Source: Hymenobacter sedentarius
GTDB lineage: Bacteria; Bacteroidota; Bacteroidia; Cytophagales; Hymenobacteraceae
Length of the DNA stretch: 64,000 bases
Direction: 5' to 3'
Assembly (NCBI RefSeq): GCF_001507645.1
Contig: NZ_CP013909.1
Coordinates: 1,240,001 to 1,304,000, forward strand
The notes beneath the pieces were generated by a model, which was not told where the DNA came from, searched no databases, and was given only the letters and a program-made list of their open reading frames with translations. The position numbers and the translations under genes were made by a program. Positions 1-9,618 of this stretch are shown here, one piece after another (within the stretch, counting starts at the first letter, position 1; each line of letters starts with the position of its first letter).

Positions 1-1
1 C

Positions 2-2287
2 ATCGTGGCCAAGTCGGATACGCTGAAGGGCCTCACGGTTCTGGGCAAAATCGACTTGTCGTCTATTAACAACGACCGTCGTGGTCCGGGTGGCCGTGGC
101 CCTCGTCCCATTGCTTCATCGGATGTGAGCAAGCGCGGCTTGCCTGCTGGCCCTGGCCAGAAGAAGCGCACGCGCCTGCCCGGCCCTCCCGGCAGCACCA
201 CCAGCCCACCCAGCCCCGGTTACCAGGGCAACCGCCCCGCCGGTGCTCCCGGCCAAGGCGGCGGCTACCAGGGCAACCGACCCGGTCAGGGTGGCCCCGG
301 CCAGCGCCCCGGTGCTCCCGGCCAGCGTCCCGGCCAGCCCGGTCCCAAGCCCAACGCCCCCGCGCTTACGCCGGAGCAGGCTGAAAAGCAAATTCAAGAG
401 CAGATTAAGGCCACGCTGGCCAAGCTCGGCGGCAACAAAGCCACTGGCCAGGCCAACCGCGCGAAGTATCGCCGCGACAAGCGCAGCATGCTGGCGGAGG
501 ACCGCGAGGCCCTGCGCGCGCAGAACGAGCTCGACGCCAAGACCCTCAAGCTCACGGAGTTCATCTCGGCCAATGACCTGGCCTCGCTGATGGACGTGAA
601 CGTGAACGAGGTAATCAAGGTGTGCTTGGGCATGGGCATGTTCGTGTCCATCAACCAGCGCCTCGATGCCGAAGCCATCACGGTAATTGCCGACGAATTC
701 GGTTTCGATGTAGAATTCCTGTCTAAAGAAGAGGAAGAAATCAGCATCGACGCCGGCGACAGCGAAGAGGACCTGCGCCCCCGCGCTCCCATCGTGACCA
801 TCATGGGCCACGTCGACCACGGCAAGACGTCGCTGCTTGACTACATCCGCGACGCAAGTGTGGCCAAGGGCGAAGCCGGCGGCATCACGCAGCACATCGG
901 TGCCTACGAGGTGCGGACCAAATCGGGCCAGCCCATTACTTTCCTTGACACGCCTGGTCACGAAGCCTTTACGGCCATGCGTGCCCGTGGTGCCAAGGTG
1001 ACGGACATCGCCATCATCGTGGTAGCGGCCGACGACTCGGTGATGCCCCAGACCAAGGAAGCTATCAACCACGCGCAAGCGGCGGGGGTGCCGATTATCA
1101 TCGCCCTCAACAAGATTGACAAGCCCTCGGCTAACCCCGAGAAAATCCGCGAGGAGCTTTCCCAGATTAACATTCTGGTGGAAGAGTGGGGCGGCAAGTA
1201 CCAGAGTCAGGAGGTTTCGGCCAAGTCGGGCATTGGTATTGAAGACTTGCTCGAGAAGGTGTTGCTGGAGGCCGAATTGCTCGACCTGAAAGCCAACCCC
1301 GACCGCGGCGCCATTGGTACCGTGATTGAAGCCTCGCTGGACAAAGGCCGTGGCTACGTAACCACCGTGCTGGTGCAAACCGGTACGCTGAATGTGGGCG
1401 ACGTAATCCTGGCCGGCCCGCACTTTGGTCGCGTGAAAGCCATGACGGACCACCGCGGCAAGAAGATGAAGTCAGCGCCGCCGGCCACGCCGGTACAGGT
1501 GCTCGGCCTCACCGGTGCCCCGCAGGCCGGCGACCGCATCCAGGTAATGGAAACGGAGCGCGAAGCCCGCGAAATCGCCACCCAGCGCTTGCAGCTGGCC
1601 CGTGAGCAAACCATCCGGACCAAGAAGCACATCACGCTGGACGAAATCGGCCGCCGCTTGGCTATCGGTTCGTTTAAGGAGCTCAATATCCTAGTGAAAG
1701 GCGACGTGGACGGTTCGGTGGAAGCACTCTCCGACTCGCTGCTGAAGCTGAGCACGCCGGAAGTGAAGGTGAACATCCTCTCGAAAGGGGTGGGCGCCAT
1801 TTCAGAAAGCGACGTGCTACTGGCCTCGGCATCCGACGCCATCATCATCGGCTTCCAGGTGCGGCCCTCGCAGAGTGCCCGCAAGCTGGCCGAGCAGGAG
1901 CAGATTGATATCCGCCTGTACAGCATCATTTACAACGCCATCAACGAGGTGAAGGATGCCATGGAAGGCATGCTGGCCCCGACGGTGCAGGAAGTGGTGA
2001 CGGCCAACGCCGAAGTGCGGATGGTGTTCAACATCACCAAAGTAGGCTCCATTGCCGGCTGTATGGTGACGGAAGGCACGTTCCAGCGCAAGACCCGCGT
2101 GCGGGTGGTGCGCAACGGCATCGTGCTGCACACCGGCGAGATTCAGGACCTCAAGCGCTTCAAGGACGACGTGAACGAAGTTCGCCAAGGCTACGAATGC
2201 GGTATCTCCATCAAGAACTTCAACGAGTTGCAAGAAGGCGACAACATTGAGGGTTTCGAAGAGAAGGAAATCAAGCGCACGCTGTAA
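2..2287 (+). CDS. infB: Translation initiation factor IF-2 (5' end outside window)
   Basis: IF-2 is the GTPase that brings initiator fMet-tRNA to the 30S subunit and promotes subunit joining. The reading frame is open to the window edge, so the GTG at 5 is probably an internal Val and the N-terminus is missing. Counting from that codon, residues about 25-125 are a Gly/Pro/Arg/Gln-rich linker. An IF2_N-like helical segment follows at about 183-238. The G domain has GHVDHGKT at 268-275, then DTPGH, NKID and SAKSG, so all G motifs are intact. The C-terminal beta-barrel and fMet-tRNA-binding domains run to the stop. A strong terminator follows. The family call is certain; only the full length is unknown. 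Confidence 0.97.
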   Translation: MVAKSDTLKGLTVLGKIDLSSINNDRRGPGGRGPRPIASSDVSKRGLPAGPGQKKRTRLPGPPGSTTSPPSPGYQGNRPAGAPGQGGGYQGNRPGQGGPGQRPGAPGQRPGQPGPKPNAPALTPEQAEKQIQEQIKATLAKLGGNKATGQANRAKYRRDKRSMLAEDREALRAQNELDAKTLKLTEFISANDLASLMDVNVNEVIKVCLGMGMFVSINQRLDAEAITVIADEFGFDVEFLSKEEEEISIDAGDSEEDLRPRAPIVTIMGHVDHGKTSLLDYIRDASVAKGEAGGITQHIGAYEVRTKSGQPITFLDTPGHEAFTAMRARGAKVTDIAIIVVAADDSVMPQTKEAINHAQAAGVPIIIALNKIDKPSANPEKIREELSQINILVEEWGGKYQSQEVSAKSGIGIEDLLEKVLLEAELLDLKANPDRGAIGTVIEASLDKGRGYVTTVLVQTGTLNVGDVILAGPHFGRVKAMTDHRGKKMKSAPPATPVQVLGLTGAPQAGDRIQVMETEREAREIATQRLQLAREQTIRTKKHITLDEIGRRLAIGSFKELNILVKGDVDGSVEALSDSLLKLSTPEVKVNILSKGVGAISESDVLLASASDAIIIGFQVRPSQSARKLAEQEQIDIRLYSIIYNAINEVKDAMEGMLAPTVQEVVTANAEVRMVFNITKVGSIAGCMVTEGTFQRKTRVRVVRNGIVLHTGEIQDLKRFKDDVNEVRQGYECGISIKNFNELQEGDNIEGFEEKEIKRTL

Positions 2288-2309
2288 CAACGGCGCGCCA
2301 ACCGAAAGC

Positions 2310-2345
2310 AAAAAGCCCCGACTGCGATGCAGCCGGGGCTTTTTC
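2310..2345. terminator. Bidirectional intrinsic terminator between infB and the convergent gene
   Basis: The stem AAAAAGCCCCG / CGGGGCTTTTT, with loop 2321-2333, has A- and T-runs on both sides. It lies 20 bp after the infB stop and 20 bp from the stop of the opposite-strand gene, so it can serve both. Confidence 0.85.
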
Positions 2346-2364
2346 ATGTGGTTTTGAATTGAGC

Positions 2365-2811
2365 TTAGAAAAGCAAGAAGCGCTTTCTCATCTTGCTCTT
2401 ATGCACCAGGGGCTTGCCCTTAGGATTGGAACTGCCCACGGCGTGGGTGGTACCGCGCTTTAGGTCGGCAAAGCCTTTTTTGGCTCTGTACTTGCGCACA
2501 ATGAAGCCGTTGCCGCTGCGGTTCGAATCGAACTGGCGCTCCGGGCCACCGCCGCGGCCGAAGCTGGTGTTGCCGGTGCGGGCTTGCAGCAGTTCCATTT
2601 GCTGGTCTTGCTTGATTTGGTCGGGCGTCATGGCGGCGCGGCGCTGGTTGCGGGCCAGCTCCTCGGCGTTGACGCCGGTGTTGCGGCGGGCGTTGGCTTC
2701 GCTGGTGCCTTGCCCGGTTGTTGGGAACGCGGGCCCCGTCTGCGCGTGGGCAGCAGAAGTAGCAGCTATCGATAAGCCACTGAGAAGCGCGGCAGCAAGG
2801 AAAATTTTCAT
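2365..2811 (-). CDS. Small exported basic protein of unknown function
   Basis: 148 residues. A clear Sec signal peptide (MKIFLAAALLSG...) with probable cleavage after AHA leaves Gln at +1 (QTGPAF). The mature part has many Arg, Gln and Asn residues, a helical Gln/Met stretch around 60-80, and a very basic C-terminal third (KYRAKKGF, KGKPLVHKSKMRKRFLLF). I recognise no domain or cysteine pattern. It stands alone, convergent with infB and sharing its terminator. The basic tail could bind nucleic acid or a polyanionic envelope polymer, but that is a guess from composition only. The signal peptide makes the ORF convincing; the function is unknown. Confidence 0.7.
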   Translation of the reverse strand: MKIFLAAALLSGLSIAATSAAHAQTGPAFPTTGQGTSEANARRNTGVNAEELARNQRRAAMTPDQIKQDQQMELLQARTGNTSFGRGGGPERQFDSNRSGNGFIVRKYRAKKGFADLKRGTTHAVGSSNPKGKPLVHKSKMRKRFLLF

Positions 2812-2986
2812 GTCAACAAGAGTTGGCGTGGAGAGGGGAGATGCAGCCTAACGGCAGGCTGGATAAGGTGGTTCAACGAATGCAGCGGGTGTTTTTCTTG
2901 GCTGCTAACGCGCCTCTAAGTTCGCAACTTATTTTGATTCGACAATTTAACTGCCTCGGGTAAAATGAACACTTGAGCTAAAAACG

Positions 2987-3027
2987 AAAAAACCGCTGCC
3001 CAGCACTCGGTGGGCAGCGGTTTTTTC
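2987..3027 (-). terminator. Intrinsic terminator downstream of mscL
   Basis: GAAAAAACCGCTGCCCA pairs with TGGGCAGCGGTTTTTTC around a short CACTCGG-type loop. It is 20 bp past the mscL stop and T/A-rich on both flanks, so it may work in both directions. Confidence 0.85.
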
Positions 3028-3047
3028 ACGCTGAATGGAAATGTGCT

Positions 3048-3476
3048 TTACAGGCGGCTGGCGCGCAACGAATCGCGGATGTCCATGAGCAGCTGCTGCT
3101 CGGTGGTGGGCGGGGCGGGCACCGCCACTACTTCGATGGGCGCTTTCTTCATGCGGTTGGCCGCTTTCACAATCAGGAAGATGATGAAGGCAATGATGAG
3201 AAAGTTGATAAGGGCGTTAATGAACAGGCCGTAGTTGATGGTACCTACGCCGGCTTTCTTGGCTTCCTCGATGGTGGCGTAGTGCTGGCCGTTCATGGCC
3301 ACGAAGAGGTTGGCGAAATCGACCTTCCCGAGGGCCAGGCCGATGATGGGCATCAGGATGTCGTCGGTGAGGGAGGTGACGATTTTGCCGAATGAGGCGC
3401 CAATGATGACGCCCACGGCCAAGTCGAGCACGTTGCCTTTGGCGATAAACTCTTTGAATTCGGAAACAAGGCCCAT
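3048..3476 (-). CDS. mscL: Large-conductance mechanosensitive channel MscL
   Basis: Homopentameric inner-membrane channel that opens under membrane tension during hypo-osmotic shock. The 142-residue length is normal. The N-terminus [20 protein letters not shown] is the family amphipathic helix plus TM1 start. The Gly/Ala-rich pore helix ([13 protein letters not shown]) follows, then a periplasmic loop, TM2 (about 80-105) and a charged cytoplasmic C-terminal helix ([14 protein letters not shown]). It is monocistronic with its own terminator. Upstream on the minus strand, near 3520-3535, there is only a weak TAnnTTTA-like -7 match. Confidence 0.97.
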   Translation of the reverse strand: MGLVSEFKEFIAKGNVLDLAVGVIIGASFGKIVTSLTDDILMPIIGLALGKVDFANLFVAMNGQHYATIEEAKKAGVGTINYGLFINALINFLIIAFIIFLIVKAANRMKKAPIEVVAVPAPPTTEQQLLMDIRDSLRASRL

Positions 3477-3671
3477 TGCAGTAAACAGTTAGGAGGGTGA
3501 GAAAAGTAAGGTCTTTGGGTAAATCTAAGTATTTAAATATAAATGGGCTGGCTGGGCTTTTTGTATCAGATTCTGAAAGAAAGTTGAGCCGACTGTTTTG
3601 TTTGGGGTGTCAAATAAGGGCAGCTGACTAGTGTAACGAGGAGTCTTGTGACCCTCGGCGGGGCTGTGCCC

Positions 3672-3679
3672 TATCTTTG
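3672..3679 (+). promoter_or_regulatory. Bacteroidota -7 promoter element (TATCTTTG)
   Basis: Exact match to TAnnTTTG, 34 bp upstream of the chosen ATG of the enoyl-CoA hydratase gene. A TTG at 3646-3648 could be the -33 element, although the 23-bp spacing is slightly long. Its position inside the longest ORF argues that the GTG at 3648 is not the start. Confidence 0.65.
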
Positions 3680-3713
3680 GCCGGACCAAATCATTCAGGC
3701 CCCTTTCTCCGCC

Positions 3714-4505
3714 ATGTCTGCTTCTTACGAAAACCTACTCTACGACCTGGACGCCGCCAGCGGCATCCTCACGCTCACCATCAACCGCGCCAGCAAGCTC
3801 AACGCGCTGAACGGCGCCACCATTGATGAAATAGCCGCGGCCATGCAGCACGCGCTGGACGAGCCGCAGGTGCGCGGCATCATTATCACGGGCAGCGGTG
3901 AGAAAGCGTTTGTGGCCGGTGCCGACATCGCCGAGCTGGCCGCCCTCACGCCCGCGCAGGCCCAACGGGCAGCCGAGCGCGGGCAGGAAGCCTTCTGCCG
4001 GATTGAGGAAAGCACCAAGCCCGTGATAGCTGCGGTGAACGGCTTTGCCCTGGGCGGCGGCTGCGAGCTGGCCATGGCCTGCCATATGCGCGTGGCCTCG
4101 GAAAACGCCCGCTTCGGCCAGCCCGAAGTGAACTTGGGGTTGCTGCCCGGGTACGGGGGCACCCAGCGCCTGCCCCAGCTCATTGGCAAGGGAAAGGCCA
4201 TCGAGCTGCTGCTCACGGCCGACCAAGTGAAGGCGGAGGAGGCGTTGCGCCTGGGCTTGGTAAACCACGTGGTGCCGCAGGCCGAGCTGCTGGCCTTTTG
4301 CCAGCAGCTGCTGGGCAAGATTCTGGGCAAGGCGCCCCTGGCCGTGGCCATGGTGCTGGAATGCGTGAACGCGCACTACGCCAAGAAGGCCGACGGCTAC
4401 GAGGCTGAGGCAAAATCCTTTGGCCGCGCGTTCGAAAGCGACGACTTTAAGGAAGGCACGCAGGCCTTTGTGGAAAAGCGCGCCGCGGTGTTTACCGGGA
4501 AATAA
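3714..4505 (+). CDS. Enoyl-CoA hydratase/isomerase family protein
   Basis: 263 residues, crotonase fold. It likely hydrates trans-2-enoyl-CoA to 3-hydroxyacyl-CoA in beta-oxidation or a related acyl-CoA pathway. The oxyanion-hole segments AFVAGADIAEL and NGFALGGGCELAM are present, and so are both glutamates of true hydratases (in GGGCE and GQPE), which favours a hydratase over a catalytically changed paralogue. I chose ATG 3714 (MSASYENLLYDLD) over GTG 3648 because a TATCTTTG promoter lies between them and family members start this way. The gene stands alone, so its substrate cannot be assigned. A palindromic repeat begins 6 bp after the stop. Confidence 0.92.
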   Translation: MSASYENLLYDLDAASGILTLTINRASKLNALNGATIDEIAAAMQHALDEPQVRGIIITGSGEKAFVAGADIAELAALTPAQAQRAAERGQEAFCRIEESTKPVIAAVNGFALGGGCELAMACHMRVASENARFGQPEVNLGLLPGYGGTQRLPQLIGKGKAIELLLTADQVKAEEALRLGLVNHVVPQAELLAFCQQLLGKILGKAPLAVAMVLECVNAHYAKKADGYEAEAKSFGRAFESDDFKEGTQAFVEKRAAVFTGK

Positions 4506-4510
4506 GCCTG

Positions 4511-4600
4511 TTTCAATGAGGAATGAAGAATGAGGAACGAAGAGCTGTCCCCGCGACCGTTTTTATTCTTCATTCCTCATTCCTCATTCTTCATTGAAAG
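4511..4600. repeat. Palindromic intergenic repeat, type A (AATGAGGAATGA arms)
   Basis: Two arms of about 30 bp, built from the units AATGAGGAATGA and AATGAAGAATGAGG, face each other (4512-4544 and 4567-4599) around a GC-richer centre. The element fills nearly the whole gap between the hydratase stop and the flippase ATG. The same arms recur around 40831-41074, and an eroded version may flank 38040-38190. It may act as a transcript-end hairpin or be a miniature mobile repeat. Confidence 0.8.
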
Positions 4601-4601
4601 A

Positions 4602-6113
4602 ATGAGTGTAGCCAAAAAATTAGCGTCGCAAACGGCCGTGTATGGCGTCAGCAGCATTGTGGGCCGGGTGCTCACTTACCTGCTGGTGCCGATATACACC
4701 GGGGCGTTTGCGGCGGCGGAGTACGGCGTGGTGACGGGGCTCTACGCCTACGTTTCGTTTCTGAACGTGGTGTTTACCTACGGCATGGAAACCACGTACT
4801 TCCGCTTTGCCAACCGGCTCGGCACCGACCGCCGCGAGCTATACGACCGGGTGCTGAGCCTGCTGCTGGTCAGCACTGCCGGACTTACGGCCCTGCTCAT
4901 GCTGCTGGCGCGCCCGCTGCTGGGGCTGCTGGAGATACCGCCCGGCCATGAGCAGTACGCGGTGTGGGTGGCCCTGATTCTGGGGCTGGATGCGCTGACG
5001 GCCATCCCCTTTGCGCGGCTGCGGCTGGAGAACAAGGCGCGGAAGTTTGCCACCATCAAGCTGGTGGGCATTGTGGCCAACGTGGCGCTGAACCTGTTTT
5101 TTATCGTGCTGTGCCCGGCGGTAGCCAGCGGCAAGTGGCTGCCGGCCCTGCAGCCGCTGGTGACGCACCTCTACGACCCCACAGTGGGGGTGGGCTACGT
5201 ATTCCTGTCGAATCTTTTTGCCAGTGCCCTCACGCTGCTGCTGCTGTGGCGCGAGCTGCTGGACTTCCGGTTTCGGCTCAACCTAGCGGTGCTACGGCCG
5301 CTGTTGGGCTATGCCTACCCGCTGATGCTGATGGGCCTGGCGGGCATGGTGAACGAGACCCTGGACCGGATTCTGCTGCCCAAGTGGCTACCTGATAACT
5401 TTTACCCCGGCCAAAGCAGCCTCACGGCGGTGGGCATCTACGGCGCCTGCTACAAGCTGAGCATCTTCATGTCGCTCGTGATTCAGGCGTTCCGCTACGC
5501 CGCCGAGCCGTTCTTCTTTGCCCAAAGCACCGAGAAGAATTCACCGGCCACGTTTGCCATGATTTTGAAGTGGTTTACACTGTGCTGCGCCATTATTTTC
5601 GTGGGCATTAGCCTGAACGTGGAAGACTTTGGGCAGCTGTTTCTGCGGCGGCCGGAGTATTTGCAGGGCCTGGTGGTGGTGCCGATTCTGCTGCTGGCCA
5701 ACCTGTTTTTGGGTGTGTACTACAACCTGTCGGTGTGGTTTAAGCTCACGGATAGAACGTACTACGGCACGTACATCGGGGCTGGCGGCGCGGTGCTCAC
5801 CATTGTCCTCAACTTCCTGCTGATTCCCTTATTGGGCTACCTGGGCTGCGCCATTGCTACGCTGGCCTGCTACTTTACCATGGCCATCCTGTGCTGGCGG
5901 CTCGGCGAGCGGCACTTCCCGGTGCCGTACCCAGCGCTGCGGTTGGGGCTGTGGCTGCTGCTCGCTTCCGGGCTGGTGGGGTTGGGCTGGTGGGTGCAGC
6001 TAGATGGCTGGTGGGCGCGCCACGCCTGGCACGCGGGGCTCACAGTAGCGTTTTTGGTGGCCCTGTATGTGGTGGAGCGGCCGCGCACGGCCGCGCCGCT
6101 GGTGGTCCGGTAG
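4602..6113 (+). CDS. Oligosaccharide flippase (Wzx/MATE-like polysaccharide biosynthesis protein)
   Basis: 503 residues with about 12-14 predicted membrane helices. It belongs to the MOP superfamily, whose members flip lipid-linked oligosaccharides across the inner membrane. The N-terminus MSVAKKLASQTAVYGVSSIVGR is typical, with the first amphipathic segment followed by TM1. I chose ATG 4602 because the longer ORF from 4530 would be encoded by the palindromic repeat. It opens an envelope cluster (dut, nucleotidyltransferase, TPR, DUF4292, EnvC-like). The substrate is not predictable from sequence; O-antigen or exopolysaccharide is likely. Confidence 0.88.
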   Translation: MSVAKKLASQTAVYGVSSIVGRVLTYLLVPIYTGAFAAAEYGVVTGLYAYVSFLNVVFTYGMETTYFRFANRLGTDRRELYDRVLSLLLVSTAGLTALLMLLARPLLGLLEIPPGHEQYAVWVALILGLDALTAIPFARLRLENKARKFATIKLVGIVANVALNLFFIVLCPAVASGKWLPALQPLVTHLYDPTVGVGYVFLSNLFASALTLLLLWRELLDFRFRLNLAVLRPLLGYAYPLMLMGLAGMVNETLDRILLPKWLPDNFYPGQSSLTAVGIYGACYKLSIFMSLVIQAFRYAAEPFFFAQSTEKNSPATFAMILKWFTLCCAIIFVGISLNVEDFGQLFLRRPEYLQGLVVVPILLLANLFLGVYYNLSVWFKLTDRTYYGTYIGAGGAVLTIVLNFLLIPLLGYLGCAIATLACYFTMAILCWRLGERHFPVPYPALRLGLWLLLASGLVGLGWWVQLDGWWARHAWHAGLTVAFLVALYVVERPRTAAPLVVR

Positions 6114-6139
6114 GGGAGTGGGTGGCTTCGGGCCGTCCC

Positions 6140-6147
6140 TATATTTG
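6140..6147 (+). promoter_or_regulatory. Bacteroidota -7 promoter element (TATATTTG) for dut
   Basis: Exact TAnnTTTG match 32 bp upstream of the dut ATG. It gives dut its own promoter after the flippase gene. No clear -33 TTTG is visible. Confidence 0.6.
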
Positions 6148-6179
6148 CGCACCCCGCACGTTAGCTCAACTTCTCTCTG

Positions 6180-6614
6180 ATGCAGATTCCCGTAATCAAC
6201 CGCTCGCACCACCCGCTACCCGAATACCAGACGCCCCACGCCGCCGGCCTCGACCTGCGCGCCAACCTGGAGGCGCCCGTGACGCTCGGACCGCTGGAGC
6301 GGGCCCTGATTCCGACGGGTCTGAGCCTGGAAATCCCGGTGGGCTACGAAGCCCAAATCCGCCCACGCAGCGGGCTGGCCTACAAGCACGGTATTGGGCT
6401 GGTGAATAGCCCAGGCACGATTGATGCCGATTACCGCGGCGAAATCAAGGTGCTGCTGGTGAATTTGTCCAACGAACCGTTTGTGGTGAACGACGGTGAA
6501 CGCATTGCCCAGCTGATAGTTGCCAAGCACGAGACCATTGCCTGGCAGCCCGCCGAGGCCCTGAGCGAAACCCAACGCGGCGCGGGCGGGTATGGAAGCA
6601 CGGGCGTGGGCTAG
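6180..6614 (+). CDS. dut: Deoxyuridine 5'-triphosphate nucleotidohydrolase (dUTPase)
   Basis: Hydrolyses dUTP to dUMP and pyrophosphate, keeping uracil out of DNA and feeding dTMP synthesis. The 144-residue length is normal for the trimeric enzyme. All five family motifs are visible: [42 protein letters not shown] and the C-terminal [10 protein letters not shown]. It lies between a flippase and a sugar nucleotidyltransferase, an arrangement I recall as recurrent in Bacteroidota. Neighbour genes are on the same strand with short gaps (66 bp before, 62 bp after). Confidence 0.97.
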   Translation: MQIPVINRSHHPLPEYQTPHAAGLDLRANLEAPVTLGPLERALIPTGLSLEIPVGYEAQIRPRSGLAYKHGIGLVNSPGTIDADYRGEIKVLLVNLSNEPFVVNDGERIAQLIVAKHETIAWQPAEALSETQRGAGGYGSTGVG

Positions 6615-6676
6615 CGCTATAGTGTAATTCCCGAAAGCTTCGCCTACATTTAATCCTCCACTTCAATACTTCTATT

Positions 6677-7687
6677 GTGAAAATCATCGTACCGATGGCC
6701 GGCATGGGCAAACGCATGCGTCCCCACACCCTCACCGTTCCCAAGCCCCTGATTCCGATTGCGGGCAAGCCCATTGTGCAGCGCCTCGTGGAGGACATTG
6801 CCAAAGTGTGCGGCGACCAGGTAGAAGAAGTGGCCTTCATCATCGGTCGTTTTGGCGATGCGGTGGAGAAAAGCCTGCTGAAAATTGCCGAATCGGTGGG
6901 CGCCAAGGGCACCATCGTGTACCAGGACGAGCCCCTGGGCACGGCCCACGCCATTCTGTGCGCCAAGGAGTCGCTGAGCGGCCCGGTAGTAGTGGCCTTT
7001 GCCGACACGCTGTTCAAGGCCGACTTTACGCTGGATTCCAGCGTGCCCGGCACCATCTGGGTGCAGCAGGTGGAAGACCCCCGGCCGTTTGGCGTGGTGA
7101 CGCTCAACGAGCAGGGCCAGATTACCGAGTTTGTGGAGAAGCCCCAGGACTTTGTTTCGGACCTGGCCATTATCGGCATCTATTATTTCCAGGACGGCGA
7201 GTACCTGCGCAATGAACTACAGTACCTGCTCGACAACGACATCAAGGACAAAGGCGAGTACCAGCTCACTAATGCCCTCGAAAATATGAAGAACAAGGGC
7301 ACGGTGTTCGTGCCCGGCCGCGTAACCGAGTGGCTGGATTGCGGCAACAAGGACGCCACCGTGTTTACCAACCAGCGCTACCTCGAGTACCTGAAGGAGC
7401 GCGGCGAGTCGCTGGTGGCCGCATCGGCTAAAATCACCAACTCGGTGCTGCTCGAGCCGGTGTACATCGGTGAGAACGCCATCGTTACCGATTCCGTGGT
7501 GGGCCCACATGTGTCGCTCGGCGACCACGCTAATGTGCGCGACTCGCGCCTGTCGAATTCGATTGTGCAACAGTCGGCCTCGGTGCTCAACGCCGTCATC
7601 ACCAATTCGATGATTGGCAACTTCGCCACCGTGACCGGTACGCCCGACGACTTAAGTCTCGGCGATTATAACCAGCTTCGCGTGTGA
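6677..7687 (+). CDS. Sugar-phosphate nucleotidyltransferase with left-handed beta-helix tail
   Basis: 336 residues starting at GTG. Residues 1-240 form a RmlA/GlmU-like nucleotidyltransferase domain: the signature loop GMGKRMRPHTLTVPKP, a substrate loop around DEPLGTAHAI, and FVEKPQDF. The C-terminal about 90 residues (ITNSVLLEPVYIGENAIV..., LSNSIVQQSASV) are hexapeptide repeats of a left-handed beta-helix. Such proteins make NDP-sugars such as dTDP-glucose or GDP-mannose; the exact sugar cannot be read here. Position in the envelope cluster fits supply of an activated sugar for surface glycans. The -7 region (TACATTTA) is a weak match. Confidence 0.85.
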   Translation: MKIIVPMAGMGKRMRPHTLTVPKPLIPIAGKPIVQRLVEDIAKVCGDQVEEVAFIIGRFGDAVEKSLLKIAESVGAKGTIVYQDEPLGTAHAILCAKESLSGPVVVAFADTLFKADFTLDSSVPGTIWVQQVEDPRPFGVVTLNEQGQITEFVEKPQDFVSDLAIIGIYYFQDGEYLRNELQYLLDNDIKDKGEYQLTNALENMKNKGTVFVPGRVTEWLDCGNKDATVFTNQRYLEYLKERGESLVAASAKITNSVLLEPVYIGENAIVTDSVVGPHVSLGDHANVRDSRLSNSIVQQSASVLNAVITNSMIGNFATVTGTPDDLSLGDYNQLRV

Positions 7688-7710
7688 CATTTTAAGACGG
7701 AAATGCGTTA

Positions 7711-7746
7711 CAACGACGCGGCTTTCTGCGGAGGGTCGCGTCGTTG
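7711..7746. terminator. 10-bp inverted repeat between nucleotidyltransferase and TPR genes
   Basis: CAACGACGCG (7711-7720) and CGCGTCGTTG (7737-7746) are perfect complements around a 16-base loop. No T-run follows, so it may be a Rho-type or weak terminator, an mRNA-stabilising hairpin or an operator. Confidence 0.4.
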
Positions 7747-7800
7747 GGCATTATTACCCGTAAATTCGTAAGCCGGGCCCAAGGTCCGGTTTTATTGTGT

Positions 7801-9618
7801 ATGCGTCAAGTTGTTCTTAGTCTGATGTTTTGGTGGGGGCTGGCAGCGGTAGGCTATGCGCAGCCCATGGAGGGTGCTACCTCTCCGCCTGATAAGCTGA
7901 CCCGCAAAGAACAGCGGGCCCTGGAAAAACAACAGCGCGAAGCCAGCAAGAAGCAGGCTGAGGCTCAGGCCAAACGGGGCACCGCGCCGCTTTCGGAGCG
8001 CGACCGCGAGCACAGCGAGGCCCTGTTTGTGGAGGGCGTGAAGTACGTGCTGCTGGAGGACTACCCCAAGGCCCTCGAGAACCTGCTGAAGGCCTACGCG
8101 CTGAACCCAGACAACGCGGCCATCAACTACAAGATAGCCGAGGCCAACCTGCAAAGCGGCAACCTGCGCGACGCCACCAACTACGCCGAGGCCGCCACCC
8201 GCCTCGACCCGAAAAATGCCTATTACTACCTGCTGCTGGCCACCATTCAGGCCGGCCAGAAGCAGTACGAGGGGGCCACCAAAACCTATGCGGCCCTCAT
8301 CAAGCAGGTGCCCAACTCCGGCAGCTACCTGTTCAACTTAGCCGACCTGTACCTGGCCCAGAACAAGCTGCCCGAGGCCCTGACCACCCTGGAGCAGGCC
8401 GAAAAGGAGTTTGGGCAAGTCGACGAAATCTCCTTCAAAAAGCAGCAGATTTACCTCAAGCAGAACAAGCTGGACCAGGCCCTGGCCGAAGGCGAGAAGC
8501 TCATTCGGGCCAACCCCAACGAGCCCCGCTACGTGCTGGCCCAGGCCGAGATGTACGCCAGCAACAACCGCCTGCCCGATGCCTTGCGCGTAGCCCAACA
8601 AGCCTTGCGCCTCGAGCCCGAAAACCCCCAAGCCCACATGATTCTGGCCGAGGTGTACCGACAGCAAAACCAGCCCGACGAAGCGGCCCAGCAGCTCAAG
8701 CTGGCCTTCGCCAGCCCGGCCCTGGACATCGACGAGCGGGTGCGCATCCTGGTGGGCTACATCAAGCAGTTGCCCAACCCCAAGGAAGCGGTGAACCAGC
8801 TGGCCCGCGACTTGGCCGCGGCCACCATCAAGATTTACCCCAAGGACGCCAAGTCCTACGCCGTGGCCGGCGACATCCAAACCCTGACCGAGCACAAGAA
8901 AGAGGCGCGCAACACGTACTTGCAAGCCCTGCGATACGATAACTCCAAGTTCCAAATCTGGCAGCAGGTGGTGCTGATAGATGCGGAGCTGAACCAGACC
9001 GACTCGCTGCTGGTGCACACCGACCGTGCCCTGGAGCTGTTTCCCAACCAGGCGTCGCTGTGGTTCTACAACGGCGTGGCGTATATGCTGAAAAAGCAGC
9101 CCCAGAAAGGCGTGAAGGCCCTGGAGCACGGCCGGAAACTGGTAGTGAACAACCCGGAATTGTTGGGCCAGTTCGACGCGCAGCTGGGCGACGCCTACCA
9201 CGAGATGAAGGACTACGCCAAGTCGGACGCGGCCTACGAAGCCGCGCTGGTCAGCGACCCCAACAACGTGCAGGTGCTGAACAATTATAGCTACTTCCTG
9301 TCGTTGCGAGGCGAAAAGCTCGACAAGGCCAAGCAGATGTCGGGCAAGGTGGTGAAGCAGTTTCCCGATAACGACACTTACCTCGACACCTACGCCTGGG
9401 TTCTGTATAAAATGAAGGATTACGCAGGCGCCAAAGCCGCCCTGGAAAAGGCCCTGCCCAAAACCAAAGACGCTTCCGTGGTGGAGCACTACGGCGATGT
9501 GCTGTACCAGCTCGGCGAAAAGGACAAAGCCGTGGCCGAGTGGCAGCGCGCCCGCAAAATGGGCGTGGCTTCGGACCTGCTGGAGCGCAAATTGAAAGAC
9601 CGAAAACTGTATGAATAA
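7801..9618 (+). CDS. Exported tetratricopeptide-repeat protein
   Basis: 605 residues. A signal peptide (MRQVVLSLMFWWGLAAVGYA) is followed by Gln at +1. A charged Lys/Glu-rich linker (TRKEQRALEKQQREASKK) follows, then about a dozen TPR units from residue 80 to the end, for example NPDNAAINYKIAEANLQSGN and DPNNVQVLNNYSYFLS. I chose ATG 7801 over TTG 7744 because it starts the signal peptide. TPRs are scaffolds, so it probably organises partners in the periplasm or at the outer membrane. The stop overlaps the next gene by 8 bp, so the two are translationally coupled. Confidence 0.88.
   Translation: MRQVVLSLMFWWGLAAVGYAQPMEGATSPPDKLTRKEQRALEKQQREASKKQAEAQAKRGTAPLSERDREHSEALFVEGVKYVLLEDYPKALENLLKAYALNPDNAAINYKIAEANLQSGNLRDATNYAEAATRLDPKNAYYYLLLATIQAGQKQYEGATKTYAALIKQVPNSGSYLFNLADLYLAQNKLPEALTTLEQAEKEFGQVDEISFKKQQIYLKQNKLDQALAEGEKLIRANPNEPRYVLAQAEMYASNNRLPDALRVAQQALRLEPENPQAHMILAEVYRQQNQPDEAAQQLKLAFASPALDIDERVRILVGYIKQLPNPKEAVNQLARDLAAATIKIYPKDAKSYAVAGDIQTLTEHKKEARNTYLQALRYDNSKFQIWQQVVLIDAELNQTDSLLVHTDRALELFPNQASLWFYNGVAYMLKKQPQKGVKALEHGRKLVVNNPELLGQFDAQLGDAYHEMKDYAKSDAAYEAALVSDPNNVQVLNNYSYFLSLRGEKLDKAKQMSGKVVKQFPDNDTYLDTYAWVLYKMKDYAGAKAALEKALPKTKDASVVEHYGDVLYQLGEKDKAVAEWQRARKMGVASDLLERKLKDRKLYE

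Noticed and set aside
116..1453. 445-codon minus ORF inside infB
   Set aside because: infB motifs are complete on the plus strand; this frame is Gly/Val/His-rich with no family pattern.
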